A model generated the notes under the pieces. That model saw nothing but the letters and a program-made list of their open reading frames with translations, was not told where the DNA came from and did no database searches. From the NCBI RefSeq assembly GCF_907164575.1, contig NZ_CAJQYY010000005.1:124001-188000 (forward strand): a stretch of 64,000 nt of DNA, written 5' to 3'. Position 1 is the stretch's first letter, and the number at the start of each line of letters is the position of its first letter. Positions 55,041 to 63,932 of the stretch are shown here, piece by piece. The DNA is from Paraburkholderia gardini (GTDB lineage Bacteria > Pseudomonadota > Gammaproteobacteria > Burkholderiales > Burkholderiaceae). The position numbers were made by a program, and so were the translations under genes.

Positions 55041-55787
55041 GTGAATACATTGCCCTTCCCGCCTCGCCGCAACGTTGAACCCACGCATGCCGGCGACGCG
55101 AAGCCCGCCTGGTCGCGCGAGGAATTCGAGGCACAGTTGCGCGCCAAGGGCGCGGGTTATCACATTCATCATCCGTTCAACGTCAAGATGAACGGCGGCG
55201 GCTGTTCGCATGAACAGATCCGCGGCTGGGTCGCGAACCGCTTTTACTATCAGATCAACATTCCACTGAAAGACGCCGCGATCCTGTCGAACTGCCCGGA
55301 TCGCGAAACGCGCCGCCGCTGGGTGCTGCGCGTGCTCGATCACGACGGCTACGGCGACGACGAAGGCGGCATCGAGACGTGGGCGCGTCTGGGCGATGCG
55401 GTCGGCCTCACGCGCGACGCGCTCTGGTCGCTCGAACATGTCGCGCCCGGCGTGCGCTTCGCGGTGGACGCCTACGTGAACTTCGCGCGCCGCGCGCCGT
55501 GGCAGGAAGCGGTGTGCTCGTCGCTCACGGAAATCTTCGCGCCGCAGATTCATCGCGACCGGCTCGCGACGTGGCCTGAACACTATCCGTGGATCGAGCC
55601 CGCCGGGCTCACGTATTTCCGCTCGCGCATCTCGCTCGCGCAGCGCGACGTGGAGCACGGCCTCGCCGTCACGCTCGATTACTTCAGGACGCGCGAGCAG
55701 CAGGAACGTGCGCTGGACATTCTGCAGTTCAAGCTCGACATCCTGTGGACCATGCTGGATGCCATCGAAAAGGCCTTCCCGACATGA
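55041..55787 (+). CDS. pqqC: PQQ synthase PqqC
   Basis: This 248-residue all-helical, cofactor-free oxidase carries [48 protein letters not shown] and the later [25 protein letters not shown] and [16 protein letters not shown] (conserved active-site H, Y, R). It performs the final eight-electron ring closure. The start is a GTG at 55041 with GGAG 8 nt upstream. The stop region overlaps pqqD (ATGA). Confidence 0.94.
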   Translation: MNTLPFPPRRNVEPTHAGDAKPAWSREEFEAQLRAKGAGYHIHHPFNVKMNGGGCSHEQIRGWVANRFYYQINIPLKDAAILSNCPDRETRRRWVLRVLDHDGYGDDEGGIETWARLGDAVGLTRDALWSLEHVAPGVRFAVDAYVNFARRAPWQEAVCSSLTEIFAPQIHRDRLATWPEHYPWIEPAGLTYFRSRISLAQRDVEHGLAVTLDYFRTREQQERALDILQFKLDILWTMLDAIEKAFPT

Positions 55788-56083
55788 ACGACAACGCTTC
55801 CCCGGAAAACGGCACGCAGGCGGCCGGCAGCGCATGGCGCCCCCGGCTGAAGACACTGTTTCGCCTGCAGTGGGAGCCGGCGCAGGACGCGCACGTGCTG
55901 CTCTACCCCGAGGGCATGGTGAAACTGAACCCGAGCGCCGCGCAGATCCTGCTGCGCTGCGACGGCACGCGCGATCTGCCCGCGCTCGTCGCGGACCTCG
56001 AACAGGCGTTCAACGTAACCGGCCTCGCGCCCGAGGTGCAGACGTTCGTCGACCACGCCCAGACGCGCGGCTGGCTGGAATAA
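55784..56083 (+). CDS. pqqD: PqqD peptide chaperone
   Basis: This 99-residue protein has the RRE-type fold: [58 protein letters not shown] (read in parts). It binds PqqA and presents it to PqqE. ATG at 55784 overlaps the pqqC stop. There is a short N-terminal extension before the fold. It is separate from pqqC here, whereas some species fuse them. Confidence 0.92.
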   Translation: MNDNASPENGTQAAGSAWRPRLKTLFRLQWEPAQDAHVLLYPEGMVKLNPSAAQILLRCDGTRDLPALVADLEQAFNVTGLAPEVQTFVDHAQTRGWLE

Positions 56084-56088
56084 ACATC

Positions 56089-57324
56089 ATGACCGACCTT
56101 TCCCGTCCCGATACGATTGCGCAGACCGCCGCGCGACCTGAAGCGAAACCGGATGCCATCGCGCCGCCGCTCTGGCTGCTCGCGGAGCTGACGTATCGCT
56201 GCCCGCTGCACTGCGTGTTCTGCTACAACCCGACCAACTACACCGACCATTCGCGCGAGCTCTCCACCGCGCAGTGGATCGACGTGCTGCGCGAGGCGCG
56301 TGCGCTGGGCGCGGCGCAACTCGGCTTTTCCGGCGGCGAGCCGCTCCTGCGCGACGATCTCGAAGTGCTGGTCGGCGAGGCGCGGCAACTCGGCTTCTAT
56401 ACGAACCTCATCACGTCCGGCATCGGCCTTACCGATACACGCCTCGATGCGCTGAAAGCGGCGGGCCTCGATCATATCCAGCTGTCGTTTCAGGACTCGA
56501 CGCAGGAACTCAACGACTTCCTGAGCAGCACGCGCACGTTCGATCTCAAGAAGCGTGTGGCCGCGTCGATCAAGGCGCATGGTTTTCCGATGGTGCTCAA
56601 CTGCGTGCTGCATCGCTTCAACCTGCCGCACGTCGACAAGATCATCGACATGGCGCTCGCGATGGACGCCGAATACCTGGAACTCGCGAACACGCAGTAC
56701 TACGGCTGGGCGCATACGAATCGCGCGCAACTGATGCCGACCGCCGGACAGCTGCAGGAAGCGGAAGCCGTCGTGAACCGCTACCGGAAAGAAATCGGCG
56801 AGCGCTGCAAGATCTTCTTTGTCGTGCCCGATTACTTCGAAACGCGCCCGAAGCGTTGCATGAACGGCTGGGGCGCGGTGTTCCTCGGCATCGCGCCGGA
56901 CGGCGCGGCGCTGCCGTGTCACACGGCGCGCTCGCTGCCGGGCCTCACGTTTCCGAACGTCACCGACATGCCGCTGCGCGAGATCTGGTACGAGAGCGAC
57001 GCGTTCAACCGCTTCCGCGGTTTCGGCTGGATGAAAGAGCCGTGCCGCAGTTGCGACGAAAAGGAGCGCGACCTGGGCGGTTGCCGGTGCCAGGCGTATC
57101 TGTTGACGGGCGATCCGGCGAACGCGGACCCGGTCTGCGACAAGTCGCCGGAACACGAACACGTTGTGCAGGTCGTGCGCGCGGCCGCCACCCGCACGCC
57201 GGCGCAACAGATCACCAAAGAGCAACCCGTGCTGTTTCGCAACGACGCCAATTCGCGACGGCTCGCTGCAGCCGGCGATGGCCACCCACCGGATCACCCG
57301 GTCAGTCGAGGAGAGCGCACATGA
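56089..57324 (+). CDS. pqqE: Radical SAM enzyme PqqE
   Basis: This 411-residue SAM/SPASM enzyme has the radical-SAM cluster C38-PLHC42-VFC45, the SAM-binding FSGGEPLLRDDL and late SPASM cysteines (ALPCHTAR, EPCRSCDEKERDLGGCRCQ, PVCDKSPEHEHVV). It forms the Glu-Tyr cross-link in PqqA. The C-terminal tail after residue 370 is longer than usual. Its stop overlaps the response regulator start (ATGA), so the regulator is probably in the same operon. Confidence 0.95.
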   Translation: MTDLSRPDTIAQTAARPEAKPDAIAPPLWLLAELTYRCPLHCVFCYNPTNYTDHSRELSTAQWIDVLREARALGAAQLGFSGGEPLLRDDLEVLVGEARQLGFYTNLITSGIGLTDTRLDALKAAGLDHIQLSFQDSTQELNDFLSSTRTFDLKKRVAASIKAHGFPMVLNCVLHRFNLPHVDKIIDMALAMDAEYLELANTQYYGWAHTNRAQLMPTAGQLQEAEAVVNRYRKEIGERCKIFFVVPDYFETRPKRCMNGWGAVFLGIAPDGAALPCHTARSLPGLTFPNVTDMPLREIWYESDAFNRFRGFGWMKEPCRSCDEKERDLGGCRCQAYLLTGDPANADPVCDKSPEHEHVVQVVRAAATRTPAQQITKEQPVLFRNDANSRRLAAAGDGHPPDHPVSRGERT

Positions 57325-57989
57325 CAAACGCCCCCATCTCCGTCCTGCTGGTGGACGATCACGCGGTGGTCCGCGAAGGCTACCGGCGGCTGCTCGAACT
57401 GAGCCCCGACGTGCGGGTCGCGGGCGAAGCAGGCGATGCCGCGCAGGCCTATCAGCGCTTTTGCGCGTTGCAGCCGGACGTCGTCGTGATGGATCTCGCG
57501 TTGCCGGGTGCGAGCGGCATCGAGGCGATGCGGCGCATGCTCGCGCGCGAGCCCGATGCACATGTGCTGATCTTCAGCGTGCATGAGGAAACGCTGTTCG
57601 TGCGGCGCGCGCTCGATGCCGGCGCGCGCGGCTACGTGACGAAGGCCAGCGCGCCGGATGTGCTCGTGGAGGCGGTGCGTTCGGTCGCCCGGCGCGTGTG
57701 CTATCTGAGCGCGGATGTCTCGCAGGCGCTCGCGCTGCGCACGTCGTTTCAGGAAGGGCCGCCTGGGCGGCAGCTATCGGCGCGTGAATTCGAGGTGCTG
57801 CGTCTGCTCGTGCAGGGTTACACGCTGCCGAGCATCGCCGAGCGTCTCGGCCTGAGCCAGAAGACGGTCGCCAATCATCAATCCGTGATCCGGCAGAAAT
57901 TCGGCGCGGACAATGGCGTGCAGCTCGCGCAGATCGCGAACCGCCTCGGCCTTCACTTTTCGGAATTCGCCGCGGCGCCCGCCGGTTGA
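57321..57989 (+). CDS. NarL/LuxR-type response regulator
   Basis: This 222-residue protein has a receiver domain with D12-D13, the phospho-acceptor D58 (VVVMDLALPG) and K108 (GYVTKAS). A LuxR-type helix-turn-helix (QLSAREFEVLRLLVQGYTLPSIAERLGLSQKTVANHQSVI, about residues 148-190) follows. It is coupled to pqqE by ATGA, and its 3' end overlaps the convergent kinase gene by 37 nt. Location suggests control of PQQ, methanol or lanthanide genes, similar to regulators near other quinoprotein clusters. Confidence 0.86.
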   Translation: MTNAPISVLLVDDHAVVREGYRRLLELSPDVRVAGEAGDAAQAYQRFCALQPDVVVMDLALPGASGIEAMRRMLAREPDAHVLIFSVHEETLFVRRALDAGARGYVTKASAPDVLVEAVRSVARRVCYLSADVSQALALRTSFQEGPPGRQLSAREFEVLRLLVQGYTLPSIAERLGLSQKTVANHQSVIRQKFGADNGVQLAQIANRLGLHFSEFAAAPAG

Positions 57990-58975
57990 CTGGCTACGTT
58001 CGGCGTCGTGGGGCTGGCCTGAGCCGGCACGCGCGCGCAAAACAGAAATCCGCTGCCCGGCTCACTCGCGATGTGAAACTCGCCGCCGAGCGCCTCGACG
58101 CGCTCGCGCATGCCGATCAGCCCGAGCCCCTTGCGCGGGATCGACAGATCGACGCCCGGCCCGTCGTCGGCCATGGTGATCACGATCTCGCCGTCCTCGC
58201 CCGCCGTGCGCACCAGATAAATCTCCACGCGGGCGTTACGCGCGAACTTCGATATGTTCGTGAGCCCTTCCTGCACGAGCCGGTAGAGCGTGATGTTCAG
58301 CGCGTCGCCGGCCGCGGAGAAATCGCCTTCCACCGTCAGCGTGAACGAAGCACCCGGCAGCCGTTCGCGCCAGCCTTCGACGCAATGTTCCAGCGCGCCC
58401 GGCAGGCCGAATTCGTCGAGCCCGGTCGGGCGCAGCCGGCGGATCATCCCGCCAATCTCGCGATACACGTGATGCGCGCTTTGCATCAGCGCGAGGGAAA
58501 TCCGGTGAATCTCCGGCTCGCGCGGAACCGCCAGATCGCGGATACGTGCGGCGTCGAGTGAAATCGAGTTCAGATACTGCCCGAGTTCATCGTGCAGTTC
58601 GCGGGCGAGGTGACGCCGCTCGTTCTCCTGCGCATCGATGCCCTGGCTCGCGAGCCGGCGATTGTCGGCGAGCAGCCGTTCGGCTTCCTCTTCCAGTTCG
58701 CGGCGGCGGATCAGTTCGCGCTGCGATTCGCGATAGCGGCGCCACGCGAACCAGGCAAGGCCGCTTGCCAGCACGAACAGCGTGGGCGGCAATTCGTCGA
58801 CCTGAAAGCGCTCGGCGCCGCGCGTCCAGCGATAGAACCGCTCGCCGAAATCCAGCGTCGCGCACAGCACCGCCGCGATCACGGTGATCGCCGCCACGCA
58901 CGCCAGATCGCGCCGCACCGTCGAGCGCGGTGCGATCTGGCGTGCAGCGGATGAAAGGTGGGAATCGGGTGGCAT
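57953..58975 (-). CDS. NarX-type sensor histidine kinase
   Basis: This 340-residue kinase has two membrane helices (about residues 25-42 and 63-79) with only a short periplasmic loop (FGERFYRWTRGAERFQVDELP). A coiled linker leads to the HisKA_3 box ENERRHLARELHDELGQ with H128, and the ATPase motifs LVQEGLTNISKFA and ADDGPGVDLSIPRKGLGLIGMRERVEALGG. No PAS or large sensor is seen. Convergent with and overlapping the response regulator, a clear pair. ATG at 58975 is preferred over an upstream start at 59026. Confidence 0.85.
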   Translation of the reverse strand: MPPDSHLSSAARQIAPRSTVRRDLACVAAITVIAAVLCATLDFGERFYRWTRGAERFQVDELPPTLFVLASGLAWFAWRRYRESQRELIRRRELEEEAERLLADNRRLASQGIDAQENERRHLARELHDELGQYLNSISLDAARIRDLAVPREPEIHRISLALMQSAHHVYREIGGMIRRLRPTGLDEFGLPGALEHCVEGWRERLPGASFTLTVEGDFSAAGDALNITLYRLVQEGLTNISKFARNARVEIYLVRTAGEDGEIVITMADDGPGVDLSIPRKGLGLIGMRERVEALGGEFHIASEPGSGFLFCARVPAQASPTTPNVASQPAGAAANSEK

Positions 58976-59223
58976 CACGAAACCTATTCTACGCAGCGAA
59001 CCCGCTGCAGTTGCATGCGCGCGCAACGAAAACGGCCTTCAGGAACGCTTCCCTGCGCGATCGGGAGAACTTCCCGGGCCATGCGGGACCGCCTTGTGCG
59101 ACGCTATCTGTAAGGTACCGGGCCGGCCCCGCGCGTACGCCTCGACATGCGCGGCAACGTGCGACACGCGAGACATCACACCGGCAACGATAGTCAATGT
59201 ACTGGCAGCAACAACTTGCATGG

Positions 59224-59258
59224 GACCAGAGTAAGGCGCTAAAGCGCCAACTCTGGTC
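59224..59258 (+). promoter_or_regulatory. Strong hairpin just upstream of the TonB receptor ribosome site
   Basis: GACCAGAGT (59224-59232) pairs with ACTCTGGTC (59250-59258), and inside it GGCGC pairs with GCGCC around a TAAA loop, with only a small internal bulge. The AGGAGA Shine-Dalgarno begins 4 nt later and the ATG is at 59273. It could control translation, or act as a terminator/antiterminator, in response to a metal or protein. No known riboswitch consensus is recognised. Confidence 0.6.
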
Positions 59259-59272
59259 GACAGGAGACGACG

Positions 59273-61612
59273 ATGAAGAGCATGCCGCACAAGCTGCCCC
59301 GGGCGCATCCGTTCAAACCCCGTGCTGCGCTGCGTCTGTGCTTTGGCAGTGCGCTGGCCAGCGTAAGCGTCGCCGCCGCGGCGCAGGACGCGTCGAGCAG
59401 TCCGGCAGCGCCCGCGGCTGCGTCTTCCGCGACACAGGCCGCCGCGCAGGAACTGCCGCCGATCCTCGTGATCGGCACCACGCCGCTCGTCGGTGTCGGC
59501 ACGCCGCTCGAACGGGTACCGGCGAACGTGCAGACCGTACGGGGACGCGAGATCGAAAAACAGCACCCGGTCACGCTCGCCGATTACTTCGCAGCGAACC
59601 TGCCCGGCGTCGACATCTCCGACGCGCAGGGCAACCCGTCGCAGGCCGACATCAACTATCGCGGGTTTACCGCGTCGCCGCTGCTGGGAACACCGCAGGG
59701 GCTGTCGGTGTTTCTCGATGGCGTACGCATCAACGAACCGTTCGGCGACGTGGTGAACTGGGACCTGATCCCGCAGGCCGCGATCAATACGATCCAGCTG
59801 ATTCCCGGCTCGAACCCGAGCTTCGGGTTGAACACGCTCGGCGGCGCCATCGCGGTCACCACCAGGAACGGCAACACGAACCCTGGCGGCAACGCTGAAG
59901 TCAGCTTCGGCTCGTTTGGCCGCAAGATCGCGCAGATCGAACAGGGCGGCGCGATCGGCTCGAACCTCGACTACTACTTCACGGCCAACGTCACGAACGA
60001 CAACGGCTGGGCCGACCACAATTCGAGCCAGCTGCGCCAGGCGTTCGGCAAGCTGCGTTACCACGATTCCGACAACACGATTTCGCTGTCGATGGGCGGC
60101 GCCGACAACATGCTCAACGGCTCGCAGACCATTCCGAAATCGTTCCTCGACAACCGCAGCCAGGCGTATACATATCCGGATACCAACGACAACAGCGTCG
60201 GCTACCTGACGCTGTCCGGCGAGCACTATTTCACGCCGAACGTCGAACTGAGCGGCAACGTCTATTACCGGCACTATCGCAACACGAATATCAGCAGCAA
60301 TGTCAACGACGACTTCGGCAGCATCGACGACGACGGCGACGTCGACACGATCCAGGCGACCAACGACCAGTCGGTGATCATCACCGACAGCTACGGCGCC
60401 AGCCTGCAACTCACGTTGCTGAACCGGCTGGCGGGCATGGATAACCAGCTCGTGCTGGGCGCCGCCGCCGATTTCGCGAACTCGCATTTCACGCAGCAGT
60501 CGCAGGATGCGTTCTTCACCGACACCCGTGCGACCGTGGGCATCGGCGGTTTCGAGCCGCAGACCGACGCGAAGACGCGCAACCAGACGTTCGGCGTCTA
60601 CTTCGAGAACACGCTGGCGTTCAACGAGCAGTGGTCGATGACGCTCGCCGGACGCTACAACTGGGCGAAAGCCGTGATCGGCGACGAAAGCGGCATCCAG
60701 CCGCTGCTCGACGGCAACCATACGTTCTCGCGCTTCAACCCGGCGGTGGGCATCAACTGGAACCCGACGTCGTATTTCACGGCGTATGCGACGTATAACG
60801 AGGGCATGCGCTCGCCAACGGCGATCGAGCTGGCCTGCGCCGATCCGGCCTCGCCCTGCTCGCTGCCAAACGATTTCATCGCGGACCCGGACCTCAAGCC
60901 GGTCATCTCGAAGACCTTCGAGGTCGGGGCGCGCGGACGCATCGGCAGCGCGACGTCATGGAGCGCGGCGATCTACAGCACGACGCTCGACAACGACATC
61001 CAGTTCGTCAGCAGCAATGGCGCCGCGAGCACGCTGGGCTTTTTCCAGAACGTCGGCAAGACACGCAGACAAGGGCTTGAACTCGCGGGCCGCACGCAAT
61101 ACGGCCCCGTCGGGTTTAGCGCGAGCTACAGCTACGTCGATGCAACGTATCGCTCGACGTGGACGGAGAACAGTGTGAGCAACTCCAGCGCCGACGCCGA
61201 CGGCAACATCACTGTCAAATCCGGCGACAAGATTCCCGGCATTCCCGCCAATACCATCAAGCTGCGCATCGACTATTCGCCGTTCGCGAAGTGGAACATC
61301 GGCACGAACCTGTCGTATCGCGGCAGCATCTTCGCGCGCGGCGACGAGGACAACCAGGATGTGAACGGCAAGATTCCCGGCTATTTCCTGATCGACCTCG
61401 ATACGACGTACAACGTCACGAAGCAGCTGCAGATTTTCGGCAGCATCAAGAACCTGCTCAACAAGAAGTATTCGACGTTCGGTATCGTCGGCGAGAATTT
61501 CTTCAACGGACCGAATCACACGTTCGACGGCGCGAATCCGGTCAACGAGCAGTTTCTCGGTCTCGGCGCGCCTCGCGGCTTCTGGGTTGGAATGCGGTAC
61601 GCGTGGAATTAA
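59273..61612 (+). CDS. TonB-dependent outer-membrane receptor
   Basis: This 779-residue protein has a signal peptide to about residue 37 and an acid-neutral linker. The plug domain begins ELPPILVIGTTPLVGVGTPLERVPANVQTVRG, and QADINYRGFTASPLLGTPQGLSVFLDGVRINEPFGDVV follows. A 22-strand type barrel ends GFWVGMRYAWN with the terminal aromatic-polar residue. Such receptors import siderophores, metals or other scarce ligands. Its place beside PQQ/methanol genes makes a lanthanide or lanthanophore role attractive but unproven. No ABC transporter or TonB is adjacent in the window. Confidence 0.88.
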   Translation: MKSMPHKLPRAHPFKPRAALRLCFGSALASVSVAAAAQDASSSPAAPAAASSATQAAAQELPPILVIGTTPLVGVGTPLERVPANVQTVRGREIEKQHPVTLADYFAANLPGVDISDAQGNPSQADINYRGFTASPLLGTPQGLSVFLDGVRINEPFGDVVNWDLIPQAAINTIQLIPGSNPSFGLNTLGGAIAVTTRNGNTNPGGNAEVSFGSFGRKIAQIEQGGAIGSNLDYYFTANVTNDNGWADHNSSQLRQAFGKLRYHDSDNTISLSMGGADNMLNGSQTIPKSFLDNRSQAYTYPDTNDNSVGYLTLSGEHYFTPNVELSGNVYYRHYRNTNISSNVNDDFGSIDDDGDVDTIQATNDQSVIITDSYGASLQLTLLNRLAGMDNQLVLGAAADFANSHFTQQSQDAFFTDTRATVGIGGFEPQTDAKTRNQTFGVYFENTLAFNEQWSMTLAGRYNWAKAVIGDESGIQPLLDGNHTFSRFNPAVGINWNPTSYFTAYATYNEGMRSPTAIELACADPASPCSLPNDFIADPDLKPVISKTFEVGARGRIGSATSWSAAIYSTTLDNDIQFVSSNGAASTLGFFQNVGKTRRQGLELAGRTQYGPVGFSASYSYVDATYRSTWTENSVSNSSADADGNITVKSGDKIPGIPANTIKLRIDYSPFAKWNIGTNLSYRGSIFARGDEDNQDVNGKIPGYFLIDLDTTYNVTKQLQIFGSIKNLLNKKYSTFGIVGENFFNGPNHTFDGANPVNEQFLGLGAPRGFWVGMRYAWN

Positions 61613-61636
61613 GGCGAACGGTAACGGCGAATGTAA

Positions 61637-61661
61637 AAGGCCGCGAGGATGTCGCGGCCTT
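61637..61661. terminator. Bidirectional terminator hairpin
   Basis: AAGGCCGCGA (61637-61646) and TCGCGGCCTT (61652-61661) form a perfect 10-bp stem with the loop GGATG between the convergent receptor and beta-propeller genes. Flanking A/T on both sides gives a short U-run in each direction. Confidence 0.8.
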
Positions 61662-61691
61662 CAGGTCAGTCATTTCAATTTCAGTGAGCGC

Positions 61692-62801
61692 TCAATGCGA
61701 TTCGATCGAACCTGAACTGGCCGGATACGTGACGATGCCCCACGCGAGCGGCAGATCGTCGATCTGCTTGACGGTCTGATAGTTCGAAGCGTCCAGCACG
61801 TACACCGCGTTCGAACGGCCGCACGCGAGCAGCAGCTTCGAGCCGTCCGGCGTGAAGCTGAAGTGCCAGCAACGTTGACCCACGGGCGCGTCGCTGATGT
61901 GCTCGTACGTTTTCGCATCGAACACCTGCAGCGTCTTGTCACGCGCCGCCGCCACCAGCAGATGTTTTCCCGACGGATCGAAGCCGACGCCGTAAGGGCC
62001 GAGTTTCGTATCGACCGTCTTCACGATTTTCATGCTTCCGCTGTCGAGCACGACGAACTTGTTGGTGTTCTCGAGCGTGACGACATACTGCCTGCCATCC
62101 GGCGAAGCGCGGATGCCGCGTGGCCGCGAGCCCTTGGGCATCTTCACCTCCCGCACCGGCGTACCACTGCCGACGCGGTACACCGAAACGGTATCGTCAC
62201 CTTCGTTCGTCACGAGCAGCAGCTTGCCGTCCGGCGAAAACTCGACGCCTTCCGTTTCATGACCGCTCTTCACCGAGCGCACCACTTTCAGCGTCTTCAG
62301 ATCGACGATCGCGATTTCGGCGGGCGGCGAGTTCGCATCGTCGTCGTCCTTGCCGCCCTGTCCGTGCTGCTCGCCCCCGCCCGATGCACCCGCTGCGTTT
62401 GCGGCGCCCGGCACGCCAGGCGGCGGTCCGCTTTCGCCAGGTTCATACGTCACGTAGGCGAAGCCGCGATGCACGCGCACGAACTCCGGGTTCTTGCCGA
62501 TCTTCGCGCGCCGCTCGACCTTGCCGGTCGCGGTGTTGATTTCCGCGAGATCGCCGGTCTTCTTGTTGGCGACCAGCAGATGCTTGCCGTCCGCGGTCAG
62601 GCTGAGCCCGCGTGGACCGTCGTCGCCGAGCGAGATCGTGTTCGAGAGCGTCATCTGGTCGAGATCGATGACGCCGACGCCAGCGGTCTCGCTCGTCACG
62701 TACGCCAGGGGGGTCGCCGCGCGCGCGATGCCGGCGCCCGATGCGATCGCCCCAAACGCGGATAAAAGTGCGAGATGTACCGTGGTTTTTGTGAAACGCA
62801 T
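61692..62801 (-). CDS. PQQ-dependent catabolism-associated beta-propeller protein
   Basis: This 369-residue exported YVTN-type beta-propeller has a signal peptide ending ARA. The repeats are of the form LSLTADGKHLLVANKKTGDLAEIN, VEFSPDGKLLLVTNEGDDTVSVY, RASPDGRQYVVTLENTNKFVVLD and FTPDGSKLLLACGRSNAVYVLD. A low-complexity insertion rich in Gly, Asp and Ala interrupts one blade (about residues 122-158). Homologs accompany PQQ alcohol dehydrogenases. Function is unknown, perhaps a periplasmic scaffold or metal-linked chaperone. Its promoter lies in the 178-bp gap to the next gene. Confidence 0.82.
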   Translation of the reverse strand: MRFTKTTVHLALLSAFGAIASGAGIARAATPLAYVTSETAGVGVIDLDQMTLSNTISLGDDGPRGLSLTADGKHLLVANKKTGDLAEINTATGKVERRAKIGKNPEFVRVHRGFAYVTYEPGESGPPPGVPGAANAAGASGGGEQHGQGGKDDDDANSPPAEIAIVDLKTLKVVRSVKSGHETEGVEFSPDGKLLLVTNEGDDTVSVYRVGSGTPVREVKMPKGSRPRGIRASPDGRQYVVTLENTNKFVVLDSGSMKIVKTVDTKLGPYGVGFDPSGKHLLVAAARDKTLQVFDAKTYEHISDAPVGQRCWHFSFTPDGSKLLLACGRSNAVYVLDASNYQTVKQIDDLPLAWGIVTYPASSGSIESH

Positions 62802-62979
62802 GATTGTCTCCAGCAGTCTATTGACGTGCGGTCCTCGGGGTTTGTCTGATTTGAAGCCCGAACCTCAAGTTAGCCCATCCGCCCTTTGTCTGGCAATGCG
62901 ACGGGGCAGGAGAATTTCCCGAATTCCGCGCGGCCACGACCCTGGCAAAGCCGGACGGCATGATCCCGGGCGTGGCCCG

Positions 62980-63546
62980 CTACTTCTGCTTCTGCGCCTG
63001 TGCCAGCAGATCGACCAGCGCGTTCACGCCGCGCTGCCACGACAGATCGGTATTGCCGCGTATGTCGACGGAGCGCTGGAAGACCGTCGCGCCGCTCGCC
63101 ACGTCTTCGATACGCAGGTTGATGTTCAGGATCAGGTTGCTGACTTTCTGCACCCAGCACAGGCCGACGCGCCCGGCGTTCAGCCGGCGCCCCACTTCGC
63201 GCTCGCACCCGTTGCACGCGTTGAGGTTCTGCATGGACTGCAACGACGCGATCAGCGCGGCAGCGGGCGCGTTGTCCGCGACGCGGTAAAGGCCGCGTTC
63301 GCGCAGCGCATCGCGCAACTGGCTGCTGATCATCGTGACGCGCAACTGCTGGACGCGGGTCACGTCGGCGTCGTTGTAGGCGGCGTTGTCGTCGATCAGC
63401 GTGCAGTCCGGGATCGCGATCGTCTCTCGCGCACTGGCGGGCTGCGCGAGCGACTCGACAGGTGGCATGGCCACGCAGACGCATATCAATGCTGCGACGA
63501 CGTGGATTTTCCAGGTCAGGCGCGGTGCTCCAGGCAAACGGGTCAC
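62980..63546 (-). CDS. Exported DUF2380-type protein of the PQQ region
   Basis: This roughly 188-residue protein begins at a GTG (63546) 10 nt after GAGGAG. A signal peptide (IHVVAALICVCVAMPPVESLAQ) follows closely. The mature part has TLIDDNAAYNDADVTRVQQLRVTMISSQLRDALRERGLYRV and NGCEREVGRRLNAGRVGLCWVQKVSNLILNINLRIEDVASG, matching DUF2380 proteins. Two or three cysteines (NACNGCERE) could bind a metal. The upstream in-frame start at 63696 would leave a long tail before the signal peptide. It is in the same direction as the beta-propeller gene. Confidence 0.72.
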   Translation of the reverse strand: MTRLPGAPRLTWKIHVVAALICVCVAMPPVESLAQPASARETIAIPDCTLIDDNAAYNDADVTRVQQLRVTMISSQLRDALRERGLYRVADNAPAAALIASLQSMQNLNACNGCEREVGRRLNAGRVGLCWVQKVSNLILNINLRIEDVASGATVFQRSVDIRGNTDLSWQRGVNALVDLLAQAQKQK

Positions 63547-63932
63547 GATGGCGCATCTCCTCGAGGACGGCATGTACGGCGATATACCTGGCTCCATGCA
63601 AAAAGCGTGCGATGAAGCAGGAATGGAGCAATTCGCTGCATGGCACGGCGTGCGCGCTATTGCCACATGCGTGTCATCGCGCACATTCCTGAACAAAATC
63701 AGCTACCTGCGGTCACTCGACGGAACAATCCCGATGATTTTTCGCGGCCCTGCGATGAAATCCGCGCGTGTGCGTCGCATACTGGTTTGCGGGCATCCTG
63801 AGCGCCTGTCCGGCACCCTCGAAGCACGACGAGGGCCTGTGTCCCGGCAGGACGCGTGACACCTTGTCCGCCCGTTGTCGCGCAGTGCGACACGCTGCGT
63901 TCGCGCAGCAAACCTGATCACGCGGGACGCGT
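63547..63932. other. Intergenic region at the right side
   Basis: About 386 bp between the DUF2380-type gene (minus) and a possible gene at the edge (plus). TGGCACG at 63641-63647 resembles a sigma-54 -24 element, but the -12 part (TGCGC) does not fit well. A hyphenated repeat GTGCGACACGCTGCG lies near 63885-63900. No gene is evident. Confidence 0.4.

Noticed and set aside
59203..59220. TGGCAGCAACAACTTGCA upstream of the TonB receptor as a sigma-54 promoter
   Set aside because: GG and GC are separated by 12 bp instead of 10, a spacing sigma-54 does not use well.
63640..63656. TGGCACG near the right edge as a sigma-54 promoter
   Set aside because: The -12 region reads TGCGC, there is no TTGC, and the possible downstream gene is uncertain and about 290 bp away.
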